Shown piece after piece: positions 17,819 to 25,174 of a stretch of 40,397 nucleotides of DNA. How positions within the stretch are numbered: position 1 is the stretch's first letter; each line of letters opens with the position of its first letter. A program made the position numbers and the translations under genes. The stretch lies in assembly GCA_964497515.1 (NCBI GenBank), contig CAZCCV010000022.1, positions 1 to 40,397 of the forward strand. Direction: 5' to 3'. The stretch is from CAZCCV01 sp964497515 (lineage in GTDB: Bacteria > Armatimonadota > UBA5829 > DTLH01). Under the pieces are notes generated by a model. The model was not told the origin of the DNA and ran no database searches. It saw nothing but the letters and a program-made list of their open reading frames with translations.

Positions 17819-17836
17819 GCAGCAGCAGGCTATAGT
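17807..17836 (+). promoter_or_regulatory. Promoter for the atypical response regulator
   Basis: TTGACA (17807-17812), an 18-bp spacer and TATAGT (17831-17836) lie 41 bp before the ATG at 17878. Confidence 0.75.
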
Positions 17837-17877
17837 AAGTTGCAATCTATGACTAAAATAACGTATTGGTGGCGCAA

Positions 17878-18612
17878 ATGAGTGTTGGGAGTATTATCCT
17901 TGTCGAGGGTGACCCGGATGTGCGCAGAAGCATTGAGCGTGATCTCAGAACAGAAGGATATGATGTGAGTACAGCGGCAAACAAGGACGAAGCCATCTGT
18001 GCCATCAGAGAGCGAAAGCCTGACCTTCTTATGCTCAATGCCTCTAATGCCGGACTGCCCATAAACCAAGCGTGCCGAACGGTTAGGTGCTTCAGTTCAG
18101 TTCCGATTCTTCTGATGTCAAAGGAGGCAGCGGAGGAGGATGTCGTCTCTGCGCTGGATGCCGGAGCAGATGATTACATTTGCGAACCGTGCAGCCGACG
18201 CGAGTTGATAGCCAGGATTCGCGCCATTTTGCGCCGAACAGGTATGGGCACGACCAACGAAGAGTGCAACAGGTGGGCAAATGCCGGCATCGCACTCGAT
18301 TCTTTCCGCCGCGTAGCCTGGATTGGCGAACGCGTAATCAGCTTGACGCCACGCGAGTTTGATCTTATCCACCACCTCACGGTAAACGCCAACCGAGTTT
18401 TAGAACGCGAAGTTCTGTTTGAAAGCGTGTGGAGAGATTCAGATAAGAGCGGGCTTAGGACTCTCGACGTTCATATCTGCTGGCTGAGAAAGAAATTCGA
18501 AGTCGACCCAGCTAAGCCGAAAATGATTGTCACCATCCGAGGAGTGGGCTACAAGTTTGTGCCGCAGGTGGCTGCGATGTCTGTGGAAGAGGCCACAGCC
18601 GAAACTTCGTGA
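17878..18612 (+). CDS. OmpR-family regulator with degenerate receiver and CxxC active-site loop
   Basis: The 244-aa protein has a receiver fold (1-120) and an OmpR/PhoB winged helix (about 133-232: LTPREFDLIHHLTVNANRVLERE, LDVHICWLRKKFE, TIRGVGYKFV). The receiver lacks key residues. The phospho-acceptor Asp is N54 (PDLLMLN). One Mg-binding acid is G11 (VEGDPD). The conserved Lys is E103 and the switch Thr is S81. The usual T-K-P-F loop reads C102-E-P-C105, and five other Cys are present (C41, C66, C71, C130, C201). No histidine kinase is adjacent. DNA binding looks intact, so activity is probably phosphorylation-independent, perhaps redox-, metal- or haem-controlled. ATG 17878 is preferred over in-frame TTG/GTG just upstream. 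Confidence 0.88.
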   Translation: MSVGSIILVEGDPDVRRSIERDLRTEGYDVSTAANKDEAICAIRERKPDLLMLNASNAGLPINQACRTVRCFSSVPILLMSKEAAEEDVVSALDAGADDYICEPCSRRELIARIRAILRRTGMGTTNEECNRWANAGIALDSFRRVAWIGERVISLTPREFDLIHHLTVNANRVLEREVLFESVWRDSDKSGLRTLDVHICWLRKKFEVDPAKPKMIVTIRGVGYKFVPQVAAMSVEEATAETS

Positions 18613-18628
18613 CAATATGCACAAATGC

Positions 18629-18657
18629 TTGACTGGTGACTGGGGCTGTTGTATCAT
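18629..18657 (+). promoter_or_regulatory. Promoter for the hdr-flx operon
   Basis: TTGACT (18629-18634), a 17-bp spacer and TATCAT (18652-18657) give a start near 18664 and an 80-nt leader before hdrC. The leader contains a small GCAG/CTGC hairpin (about 18677-18690) and no riboswitch I recognise. Confidence 0.7.
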
Positions 18658-18741
18658 AGTTTCGGGTCGTGGAGAGCAGCTTCTGCTGCATGGCACAAAC
18701 CCAGGAGATGGGTAGTGTAGCCCGACCACCAGGGAAGCTAA

Positions 18742-19335
18742 ATGAGTCAATTACCTAACGAGACCCACGAAGCCGTACTGAGCGATGTTGTCGCTATGGG
18801 CGCTGAAACGAACCCCTCGTTCTGCGCTGAAGTTGAACAATTGAGCGGCGAAAATACTCTCCAGTGCTACCAGTGTGGCGAATGCACAGCCGGATGCCCG
18901 GCCGCGTTTGCTATGGATTACTCCCCTACTAAGATAATGCGGATGGTCCAAATAGGCTGCGAAGACCAGATTCTGGAAAGCTCGGCAATATGGCTGTGCG
19001 CTGCGTGCGAGACTTGCACCACACGGTGCCCCAGAGGTCTCTCCGCCGCTAGAGTTATGGATGCCTGCCGCGAAATGGCGCTCAAAAAAGGCGTTAAAAC
19101 GGGAGAGCCTGGAGTATCATCGTTCCACGAAGTCTTTCTCGACGGTGTTAAGGCGAACGGCAGGGTGTTCGAACCGCTGATGATCGCTGTACACAAAGTC
19201 AAGTCTCGAAACTTCTTCCAGGATGTGCCCCTCGGTATCAAAATGTTCTTCAAAGGCAAACTGCCGCTTATTCCTTCGCGAATACGAGGGCTTGCTGAAG
19301 TTAGAGGGATTTTTCGGAAGATGTCGGAAAAGTAG
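18742..19335 (+). CDS. hdrC: Heterodisulfide reductase subunit C-like iron-sulfur protein
   Basis: The 197-aa protein carries two [4Fe-4S] motifs, C42-C45-C48-C52 (CYQCGECTAGCP) and C86-C89-C92-C96 (CAACETCTTRCP). That is the HdrC layout, passing electrons from HdrA to HdrB. A helical C-terminal part with HEVFLDGV and basic residues follows. GGGAAG precedes the ATG. It is the first gene after a strong promoter. In bacteria without methanogenesis the partner disulfide is not coenzyme M-coenzyme B; a DsrC-like or other dithiol protein is a common suggestion, and none is visible here. Confidence 0.93.
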   Translation: MSQLPNETHEAVLSDVVAMGAETNPSFCAEVEQLSGENTLQCYQCGECTAGCPAAFAMDYSPTKIMRMVQIGCEDQILESSAIWLCAACETCTTRCPRGLSAARVMDACREMALKKGVKTGEPGVSSFHEVFLDGVKANGRVFEPLMIAVHKVKSRNFFQDVPLGIKMFFKGKLPLIPSRIRGLAEVRGIFRKMSEK

Positions 19336-19391
19336 ATGAAGCGGCACTTAGGAACCCGACAAGGGGCTTTGCGCTGCAACAGAGGCGATAG

Positions 19392-20288
19392 ATGAAGTTT
19401 GCATATTTTTCGGGTTGCTCGCTGCACTCAACAGCTAAAGAGTTCGGAGACTCGACCTATGCGGTTTGTAAGGCTCTTGGCATTGATCTTCAGGAAATCC
19501 CTGACTGGAACTGCTGCGGTGCTACATCCGGACACGCTACTAACCACGAATTGTCCGTAGCACTCCCAGCCAGAAACCTTGGAATTGCCGAGAATATGGG
19601 GCTGGATGTGGTCGCTCCCTGCGCCGCTTGCTACAACAGGCTGAAGGGCGCTGAAGTGGCGATGAAAACGAAGCCTGAAGTCGCTGAAAAAGTGAACTCT
19701 GCGATTCAAGCTAAATATTCTGGCGCCATTTCTGTCAGGCCGCTGGTTGACCCGCTTTCCACTCCTGAAGTCTTGGATGCACTTGCTGCAAGAGTGAGGC
19801 GTCCGCTTTCGGGACTGAAGGTCGCTGCTTACTACGGCTGCCTGCTCGTCCGTCCACCGAAAATGGTGGGATTCGATGATCCTGAAGAGCCTGAGTCGAT
19901 AGATAATATTCTCAAAGCTCTCGGCGCGGACCCTGTAGAATGGCACTACAAGAACGAATGCTGCGGAGCGAGCTTTGCGCTTACGCGAGTAGATTTGGTT
20001 CACAAGATGACCCGCGACATCCTGTACAGAGCCAAGAAGGCCGGGGCCGATGCAATTGCCTGTGCCTGCCCGCTCTGCCAGGCTAACCTCGACATGCGCC
20101 AGGAAGAGATAAGCAAAAAATACGGCGAGAGCTATAACATTCCTGTTTTCTTCATCACCGAGCTTATGGCGCTTGCGATGGAACTGCCGGATATTAGGAG
20201 CTATCTCGGAAGGCATCTGGTCGACTGCTCTCCTGCACTGGCTAAGATTGGCAGTCGCCCAACATCTACGACGTCCGCGTGCGGTTGA
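19392..20288 (+). CDS. hdrB: Heterodisulfide reductase subunit B-like (two CCG domains)
   Basis: The 298-aa protein has two complete cysteine-rich CCG domains: C9, C41-C42, C77, C80 and C150, C190-C191, C226, C229. In HdrB these bind noncubane [4Fe-4S] clusters that cleave a disulfide. All ligands are present, so it should be catalytic. GAGG lies upstream of the ATG, 56 nt after hdrC. The C-terminal 25 residues are a low-complexity Ser/Thr tail not typical of the family. Confidence 0.94.
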   Translation: MKFAYFSGCSLHSTAKEFGDSTYAVCKALGIDLQEIPDWNCCGATSGHATNHELSVALPARNLGIAENMGLDVVAPCAACYNRLKGAEVAMKTKPEVAEKVNSAIQAKYSGAISVRPLVDPLSTPEVLDALAARVRRPLSGLKVAAYYGCLLVRPPKMVGFDDPEEPESIDNILKALGADPVEWHYKNECCGASFALTRVDLVHKMTRDILYRAKKAGADAIACACPLCQANLDMRQEEISKKYGESYNIPVFFITELMALAMELPDIRSYLGRHLVDCSPALAKIGSRPTSTTSACG

Positions 20289-20368
20289 AAAGTCTCATAG
20301 CTCTCGGTCGAGGGCTGTTAAGGAGCGTAGAACTGAACAGTGGTTTTGGTTGGGGTAGTTCCCAAATT

Positions 20369-20392
20369 GCTGACAACTTGCTGATTGTCAGC
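20369..20392 (+). repeat. Perfect 8-bp inverted repeat before hdrA
   Basis: GCTGACAA (20369-20376) and TTGTCAGC (20385-20392) flank an 8-nt loop in the 118-nt hdrB-hdrA gap, 14 nt before the hdrA start. It could fold in mRNA near the ribosome site (AAGAGG). Its GCTGA ends recall the motifs in the next two gaps. Confidence 0.5.
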
Positions 20393-20406
20393 CAAAAGAG
20401 GTAAGA

Positions 20407-22410
20407 ATGGCTAGAATCGGAGTTTTTGTCTGCCATTGTGGCACTAATATAGCTAAGACCGTTGATGTGGCAAAGGTCGCTGAAGCGGCGGGCGGGTTTC
20501 CGGACGTCGTCTTCTCTACCGACTACAAATATATGTGCTCTGAGCCAGGCCAGAACCTGATTAAGGAGGCCATTCGAGAGCACAATCTGGATAGAGTGGT
20601 TGTAGCGGCGTGCTCCCCGAGACTTCACGAACCGACTTTCCAGCGATGCATCGCGCAAGAAGGGCTGAACCCCTATTTTGCAGAGATGGCCAACATCAGG
20701 GAGCACTGTTCGTGGGTGCACGAAGACCGCGACGACGCTACCGAAAAAGCTACCGATATAGTCGCTATGATGGTAGCTAAATCCGGAAAGAACGATCCGC
20801 TTTACACTCAGGATATACCGATAACCAAAAAGGCTTTAGTCATCGGTGGAGGAGTTGCCGGTATCAGAGCCGCACTCGACATTGCCGATGCCGGCCACAA
20901 GGTAGTGCTTGTTGAACGGACACCCTCCATAGGTGGCCGTATGGCACAGTACGACAAAACATTCCCCACACTCGACTGCGCAGCGTGTATCCTGACGCCG
21001 ATGATGGTGGACTGTGCCAGCCATCCGAATATCGAAATACTGACTTATGCGGAGGTCGAAGAGGTCTCGGGCTTCGTCGGCAACTTCAAAGTCAAAATCC
21101 GGAAGCGCGCAAAGTGCGTGGATGAATCCAAATGCACGGGCTGTGGCGTCTGCTACGAAAAGTGTGTTGTTAAAGGACTGCCGAACGAGTTTGACGAAGG
21201 ACTCAGCACCCGCCGCGCCATTTATGTGCCGTTCCCGCAGGCCGTGCCGAATATCCCTGTAATCGACCGCGAAAACTGCCGCCAGTTTACAAAAGGCAAG
21301 TGCGGGGTCTGTCAGAAAATGTGCCCTGCCGACGCGATAGACTATACACAGGAAGATGAAATCATCACCGAAGATATCGGTGCGATCGTCGTAGCGACAG
21401 GTTTTAATCTGTGGGATCATTCCAAACTCGGCGAATACGGATACGGCAAGCATCCGGATATTATCTCTGGAATCCAGTTCGAACGACTGATGAACGCCTC
21501 TGGGCCTACGGAAGGCAAGATAAAGCGGCCGAGTGATGGAAAAGTCCCCGAATCGGTGGTTTTCCTTTCGTGTATTGGATCCAGAGACGATGAACACGGT
21601 TACCCGTATTGCTCCAAAGTCTGCTGTATGTATAACGCCAAGCACGCGCTGCTTCTTAAGGATAAGCTGCACGATGCAAAGGCTTATGTCTTTTATATGG
21701 ATATACGCGCGAACGGCAAGGGCTATGAAGAGTTTGTGCGGACTACAATAGAGAACTATGGTGCAAACTACATCCGTGGACGGGTGAGCAGAATCTTCCC
21801 TGAAGATGGCAAACTGGTGGTGCGTGGCGCCGATACCCTGCTTGGCCAACCAATAGAGGTCAAGGCTGACTTGGTTGTTCTTGCAACCGCCATGGAACCT
21901 CAGCCGGACGCAAAAGACTTAGCAAGGAAGCTCGGTATCTCTACTGACCAGTACAACTGGTTTTCCGAAGCACACCCCAAACTGAAACCGGTGGAAGTAC
22001 TGACCGCTGGAGTATTCCTTGCGGGTGCTTGCCAGTATCCGAAGGATATTCCGGACACCTGCGCTCAGGCATCTGGCGCTGCATCTAAAGTGACTGGACT
22101 CTTCTCGAAGGAAGCGCTGACCTCCGAGCCGATGATCGCTTATATCAAGGAAGAAACCTGCGTCGGCTGTGGGCTGTGTGTGAGCGTCTGCCCGTTCACA
22201 GCAATCGACCTCGTGGAAGTGGTCGACAAGGAGAATTCTACTAGAGAGAACCAGGTTATGCGAATGGTGGCCAGGGTTAACGAAGGCACTTGTCACGGAT
22301 GTGGCACGTGCGCGGCCGCCTGCAGATCACTTAGCGCGAAGCTGAGAGGATTCGAAGACAGTCAGATACTGGCTGAGATAGACGCACTTGCAAATATTCA
22401 CGTGGAGTAG
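20407..22410 (+). CDS. hdrA: Heterodisulfide reductase subunit A-like FAD/iron-sulfur protein
   Basis: HdrA is the bifurcating flavin subunit. The 667-aa protein has an N-terminal Cys-rich domain (VCHCGTN, CSPRLHE), the FAD motif GGGVAG at 147-152, the C191-C194 pair (DCAACILTP), and an inserted ferredoxin region with C237, C243, C246, C249 and C253 plus KCGVCQKMCP. Two C-terminal [4Fe-4S] motifs follow at C585/C588/C591/C595 and C629/C632/C635/C639. No selenocysteine signal is seen. AAGAGG precedes the ATG. With FlxABCD it should split NADH electrons between ferredoxin and a disulfide; direction in vivo is unknown. Confidence 0.95.
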   Translation: MARIGVFVCHCGTNIAKTVDVAKVAEAAGGFPDVVFSTDYKYMCSEPGQNLIKEAIREHNLDRVVVAACSPRLHEPTFQRCIAQEGLNPYFAEMANIREHCSWVHEDRDDATEKATDIVAMMVAKSGKNDPLYTQDIPITKKALVIGGGVAGIRAALDIADAGHKVVLVERTPSIGGRMAQYDKTFPTLDCAACILTPMMVDCASHPNIEILTYAEVEEVSGFVGNFKVKIRKRAKCVDESKCTGCGVCYEKCVVKGLPNEFDEGLSTRRAIYVPFPQAVPNIPVIDRENCRQFTKGKCGVCQKMCPADAIDYTQEDEIITEDIGAIVVATGFNLWDHSKLGEYGYGKHPDIISGIQFERLMNASGPTEGKIKRPSDGKVPESVVFLSCIGSRDDEHGYPYCSKVCCMYNAKHALLLKDKLHDAKAYVFYMDIRANGKGYEEFVRTTIENYGANYIRGRVSRIFPEDGKLVVRGADTLLGQPIEVKADLVVLATAMEPQPDAKDLARKLGISTDQYNWFSEAHPKLKPVEVLTAGVFLAGACQYPKDIPDTCAQASGAASKVTGLFSKEALTSEPMIAYIKEETCVGCGLCVSVCPFTAIDLVEVVDKENSTRENQVMRMVARVNEGTCHGCGTCAAACRSLSAKLRGFEDSQILAEIDALANIHVE

Positions 22411-22411
22411 C

Positions 22412-22457
22412 TGCCAGCTGCCAGCGATCAGCCATACTGACGCGAGCTGAAAGCTGA
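22412..22457 (+). repeat. GCTG-rich short repeats in the hdrA-flxD gap
   Basis: The 71-nt gap holds a tandem GCTGCCA repeat right after the hdrA stop and GCTGAAAGCTGA at 22446-22457. The latter matches GCTGAAGGCTGA (23024-23035) in the next gap at 11 of 12 positions. Confidence 0.4.
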
Positions 22458-22481
22458 CTTCTGATAGCAGATAACGATACT

Positions 22482-22946
22482 ATGACTGAAGAGACTACAC
22501 AACAGAAAACAGACAACGAATGGAAACCGCTGATACTCGGAATCCTCTGCAACTGGTGCAGCTATGCAGGCGCTGATTTGGCGGGGAGTTCCAGGCTGAA
22601 GCACCCGGCAAACCTGCGTATCGTTCGAGTGCCGTGCTCGGGCAGAGTGAATCCACTTTTCGTACTGAAAGGGTTCCAGAAGGGGTTCGATGGCGTTGTG
22701 GTGCTTGGCTGCCACCCGGGAGACTGCCATTACGCCAAAGGCAACTACTTTGCCAGACGCAGGATTATGCTGCTCAAGGAACTCCTGAGATCGATGGGAA
22801 TCGAACAAGAGCGGTTCCATTTTGAATGGGTATCGGCATCCGAAGGTGCTCGCTTCGCTGAGGTCGTTACTGAAATGACCGAAAAGATCAAGAAAGTTGG
22901 CCCGTTTACAGGTGTCGACTGCGACGAGATCCCTGAGGCTGTTTGA
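22482..22946 (+). CDS. flxD: MvhD/FlxD-like [2Fe-2S] protein
   Basis: The 154-aa protein matches MvhD (hydrogenase delta subunit), which connects the electron-input module to HdrA. Candidate [2Fe-2S] ligands are C23 and C26 (CNWC), C52 (VPCSGR), C77 and C82 (GCHPGDCHY). The GCHPGDCHYAKGN segment and RRRIMLLKELLRSMGIE are typical. It follows hdrA by 71 nt. No hydrogenase or formate dehydrogenase subunits lie nearby, so the input comes from the Flx proteins. The ribosome site is weak. Confidence 0.9.
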   Translation: MTEETTQQKTDNEWKPLILGILCNWCSYAGADLAGSSRLKHPANLRIVRVPCSGRVNPLFVLKGFQKGFDGVVVLGCHPGDCHYAKGNYFARRRIMLLKELLRSMGIEQERFHFEWVSASEGARFAEVVTEMTEKIKKVGPFTGVDCDEIPEAV

Positions 22947-22996
22947 TTTTCAAATACCGAGAAAGACTTACTGTCTATCGAGTATAACGCGCGGGA

Positions 22997-23042
22997 GCTG
23001 TCGATATGGGTCGACAGCAGACTGCTGAAGGCTGATAGCTGA
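22997..23042 (+). repeat. 8-bp hairpin plus GCTGA repeats before flxC
   Basis: GCTGTCGA (22997-23004) and TCGACAGC (23011-23018) form a perfect hairpin with a 6-nt loop. Three GCTGA units follow at 23024, 23031 and 23038, ending 4 nt before the flxC ATG, where a Shine-Dalgarno would be expected. Confidence 0.5.
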
Positions 23043-23046
23043 GAAT

Positions 23047-23991
23047 ATGGCAAACGAGTTAGAGCTGAAGATACGAGAAGAAGCAAAAAAGCTGCTTGAG
23101 AGCGGCGAAGTGACGATGGTCATTGGTTGGACGTCGGGGAGTGCTCCGTTTAAGACCACTCCTGTATTCGTCAAACAGGCCGAAGACGTCGAGCGGCTGG
23201 TGTGGAACCCTGCCTGCACCAATAACCTGGCAGTCTATCTGCCTCAGGTTGCGCAGAGAGAAAAGGTGGGAATCGTTGCAAAGCCGTGCGATAGTCGGTC
23301 GATTGTCTCTCTTATTCAGGAGAAACAGGTACCGCGTGAGAATGTGAAGATCATTGGAATGGCCTGCCAGGGCATAACCGACGATGCTGCTCTTAGAAAA
23401 GCCGGCGTGAGACTTAACGATGTCCAGGGACTCGACTGGGAAGGCGATGGTATTGTTGTAAGCACGCCATCCGGTAACACGAAGTTCGCTATGGTAGAGG
23501 TATCCAAAGAAGCGTGCAAAACGTGCAAACATCATATGCCAGTCTTAAGCGATGTAACCATTGGCAGCGTATCTGAAATGGCGTCGGCTTCAATTGAACC
23601 GCTGGACGGAACTCCTGAAGAACGCAGAGCCTACTGGGCGAAGCAGTTCGAGAAGTGTATCCGTTGCTATGCGTGTCGTCAGGTTTGCCCGGCGTGTTAC
23701 TGCGCCCAGTGCTTTGTGGACAGAAACGATGTGAAATGGACTGCAAAGAAGGCAGTGACATCGGAGGCGTGGATGTTCCATATGGGTCGTGCGATGCATC
23801 TTGCCGGTAGATGCATCGGTTGCGGCGAATGTGAGCGTGCTTGCCCGATGGAAATACCCATTATGCAGTTGAACCGCGAAGTTCAAAGACACGTAGACGA
23901 ACTGTTTGACTACGAACCAGGGATGGATCCTGAAATGGCACCGGCGCTCGGGAGCTGGGAGACTGAGGATCCAGACCCGAACGAACATTGA
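23047..23991 (+). CDS. flxC: FlxC-like iron-sulfur protein (FrhB-like N-terminal part)
   Basis: The 314-aa protein has an N-terminal region resembling the F420-hydrogenase beta family (KPCDSRSIVSLIQE, C81; GMACQG, C107; CKTC at 157-160). A ferredoxin part follows with C204, C207, C210, C214 (CIRCYACRQVCP), the extra cysteines C217, C219, C222, and C256, C259, C262, C266 (CIGCGECERACP). It is probably an electron-transfer subunit between FlxA and FlxD/HdrA. The FlxC name rests on gene context with FlxA, FlxB, FlxD and HdrABC. No good ribosome site precedes the ATG. Confidence 0.78.
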   Translation: MANELELKIREEAKKLLESGEVTMVIGWTSGSAPFKTTPVFVKQAEDVERLVWNPACTNNLAVYLPQVAQREKVGIVAKPCDSRSIVSLIQEKQVPRENVKIIGMACQGITDDAALRKAGVRLNDVQGLDWEGDGIVVSTPSGNTKFAMVEVSKEACKTCKHHMPVLSDVTIGSVSEMASASIEPLDGTPEERRAYWAKQFEKCIRCYACRQVCPACYCAQCFVDRNDVKWTAKKAVTSEAWMFHMGRAMHLAGRCIGCGECERACPMEIPIMQLNREVQRHVDELFDYEPGMDPEMAPALGSWETEDPDPNEH

Positions 23992-24016
23992 ATCCCAATG
24001 TGATTTGAGTTTTGGG

Positions 24017-24047
24017 GCGCATATTTGGACAATCGACCGTTATGCGC
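24017..24047 (+). repeat. 7-bp inverted repeat in the flxC-flxB gap
   Basis: GCGCATA (24017-24023) and TATGCGC (24041-24047) flank a 17-nt loop, followed by GTTGTATTTTT. It could be a weak, leaky terminator or a processing site within the operon. Confidence 0.35.
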
Positions 24048-24073
24048 GTTGTATTTTTCACTGAGAGTGAGAT

Positions 24074-25093
24074 ATGCCAGATAAAGTAATAGCAAAATCT
24101 GATCTTCGACAGTGGCTTGAGAGCGTAAGCTCCAGCTACAACGTCGTCGCGCCTGTAGGAAGAGATGGCGGGCCAGCCGCCTGGAAGGACATCAAGGACG
24201 GCGAGGAAATAGACATCGGTTCAAACCAGATGCTGATGGCCGCAAAGGAGCATCTTCTTCCTGCGCACGAGACTCTATTTTGCTACGACACCAAAAAGGG
24301 CGAAGAGAAACTGGAACAGCCTAACCTCGATAGCAGCCCCACGCTTATGATTGGGCTTAGACTGTGTGATGTGCGTGCGATCTCGGTGCTCGACGCTGTT
24401 TTTTTGGATCAGGGCATATTCCGCGATCCGTATTACATTGCGCGCCGCGAAAAGCTCGCACTGATGGCCACCGTATGCGACGATCCTCGCTGGAGCTGTT
24501 TTTGCACCTCAGTGGGCGACTTAAACGAATGGTCAACCGCTGTTGATGCGTTGATTACTGATCTGGGTGACAACGTTTATATCTCTCCGAGAACTGAGAC
24601 TGGCGATCAACTCGTGCAGGGTGCGTATTTCCACGATCCTTCCGATGAAGAAAAGCAGAAGAAGGACAGAGTGTGGGAAGACCTGCTGGCTCTGCCCAAA
24701 AAGCCATTTGCCGGCAAAGATATTGCGGCTGCCGCCGAGTGGGATAATCCCGTGTGGGCGGAAATGGCGCTCCGCTGCATTGGGTGCGGTGCGTGTGCAT
24801 ATCAGTGCCCGTCGTGCTCCTGCTTCGATATTCAGGATGAAACAGTCGGGAGCGTAATTGAGCGTTATCGATGCAGAGATACCTGCCAGTTTAGCGACTT
24901 TACGATGATGGGACACGGGCATAACCCGCGACCAGAAAAGAATATGCGCACAAGACAGCGAGTGCTGCACAAGTTCAAATATCAGATGGAGCAGTTCAAT
25001 ATATATGGCTGCACCGGCTGTGGGCGATGTATTGAAAGCTGCCCGGTAAATATCGACATCCGGGAAGTTCTAACTGAGATTACACAGGATTAA
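24074..25093 (+). CDS. flxB: FlxB-like 4Fe-4S subunit (AsrA / sulfhydrogenase beta-like)
   Basis: The 339-aa protein resembles AsrA of anaerobic sulfite reductase and the beta subunit of sulfhydrogenases. It has the block GLRLCDVRAISVLDAVF (95-111) and two [4Fe-4S] motifs, C235-C238-C241-C245 (CIGCGACAYQCP) and C313-C316-C319-C323 (CTGCGRCIESCP). In such complexes it relays electrons to the FAD/NAD(P) partner encoded next (flxA). It starts 82 nt after flxC. Confidence 0.83.
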   Translation: MPDKVIAKSDLRQWLESVSSSYNVVAPVGRDGGPAAWKDIKDGEEIDIGSNQMLMAAKEHLLPAHETLFCYDTKKGEEKLEQPNLDSSPTLMIGLRLCDVRAISVLDAVFLDQGIFRDPYYIARREKLALMATVCDDPRWSCFCTSVGDLNEWSTAVDALITDLGDNVYISPRTETGDQLVQGAYFHDPSDEEKQKKDRVWEDLLALPKKPFAGKDIAAAAEWDNPVWAEMALRCIGCGACAYQCPSCSCFDIQDETVGSVIERYRCRDTCQFSDFTMMGHGHNPRPEKNMRTRQRVLHKFKYQMEQFNIYGCTGCGRCIESCPVNIDIREVLTEITQD

Positions 25094-25174
25094 TGCACAC
25101 TATTACGAGTGAGTACCTTACTCGGCTATCCTGAAGCAGAAAAGACGGCGGAGTGAGGGAGAAGAGCTACCAAT

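Noticed and set aside
18664..18741. Riboswitch in the hdrC leader
   Set aside because: Only a small hairpin is visible; no conserved core of a known riboswitch class was found in about 80 nt.
19428..20216. 262-codon minus-strand open frame inside hdrB
   Set aside because: Shadow of the HdrB frame with no features of its own.
20836..21849. 337-codon open frame on the minus strand inside hdrA
   Set aside because: It is antisense to a well-conserved HdrA, its translation shows no family features, and no ribosome site or promoter was found.
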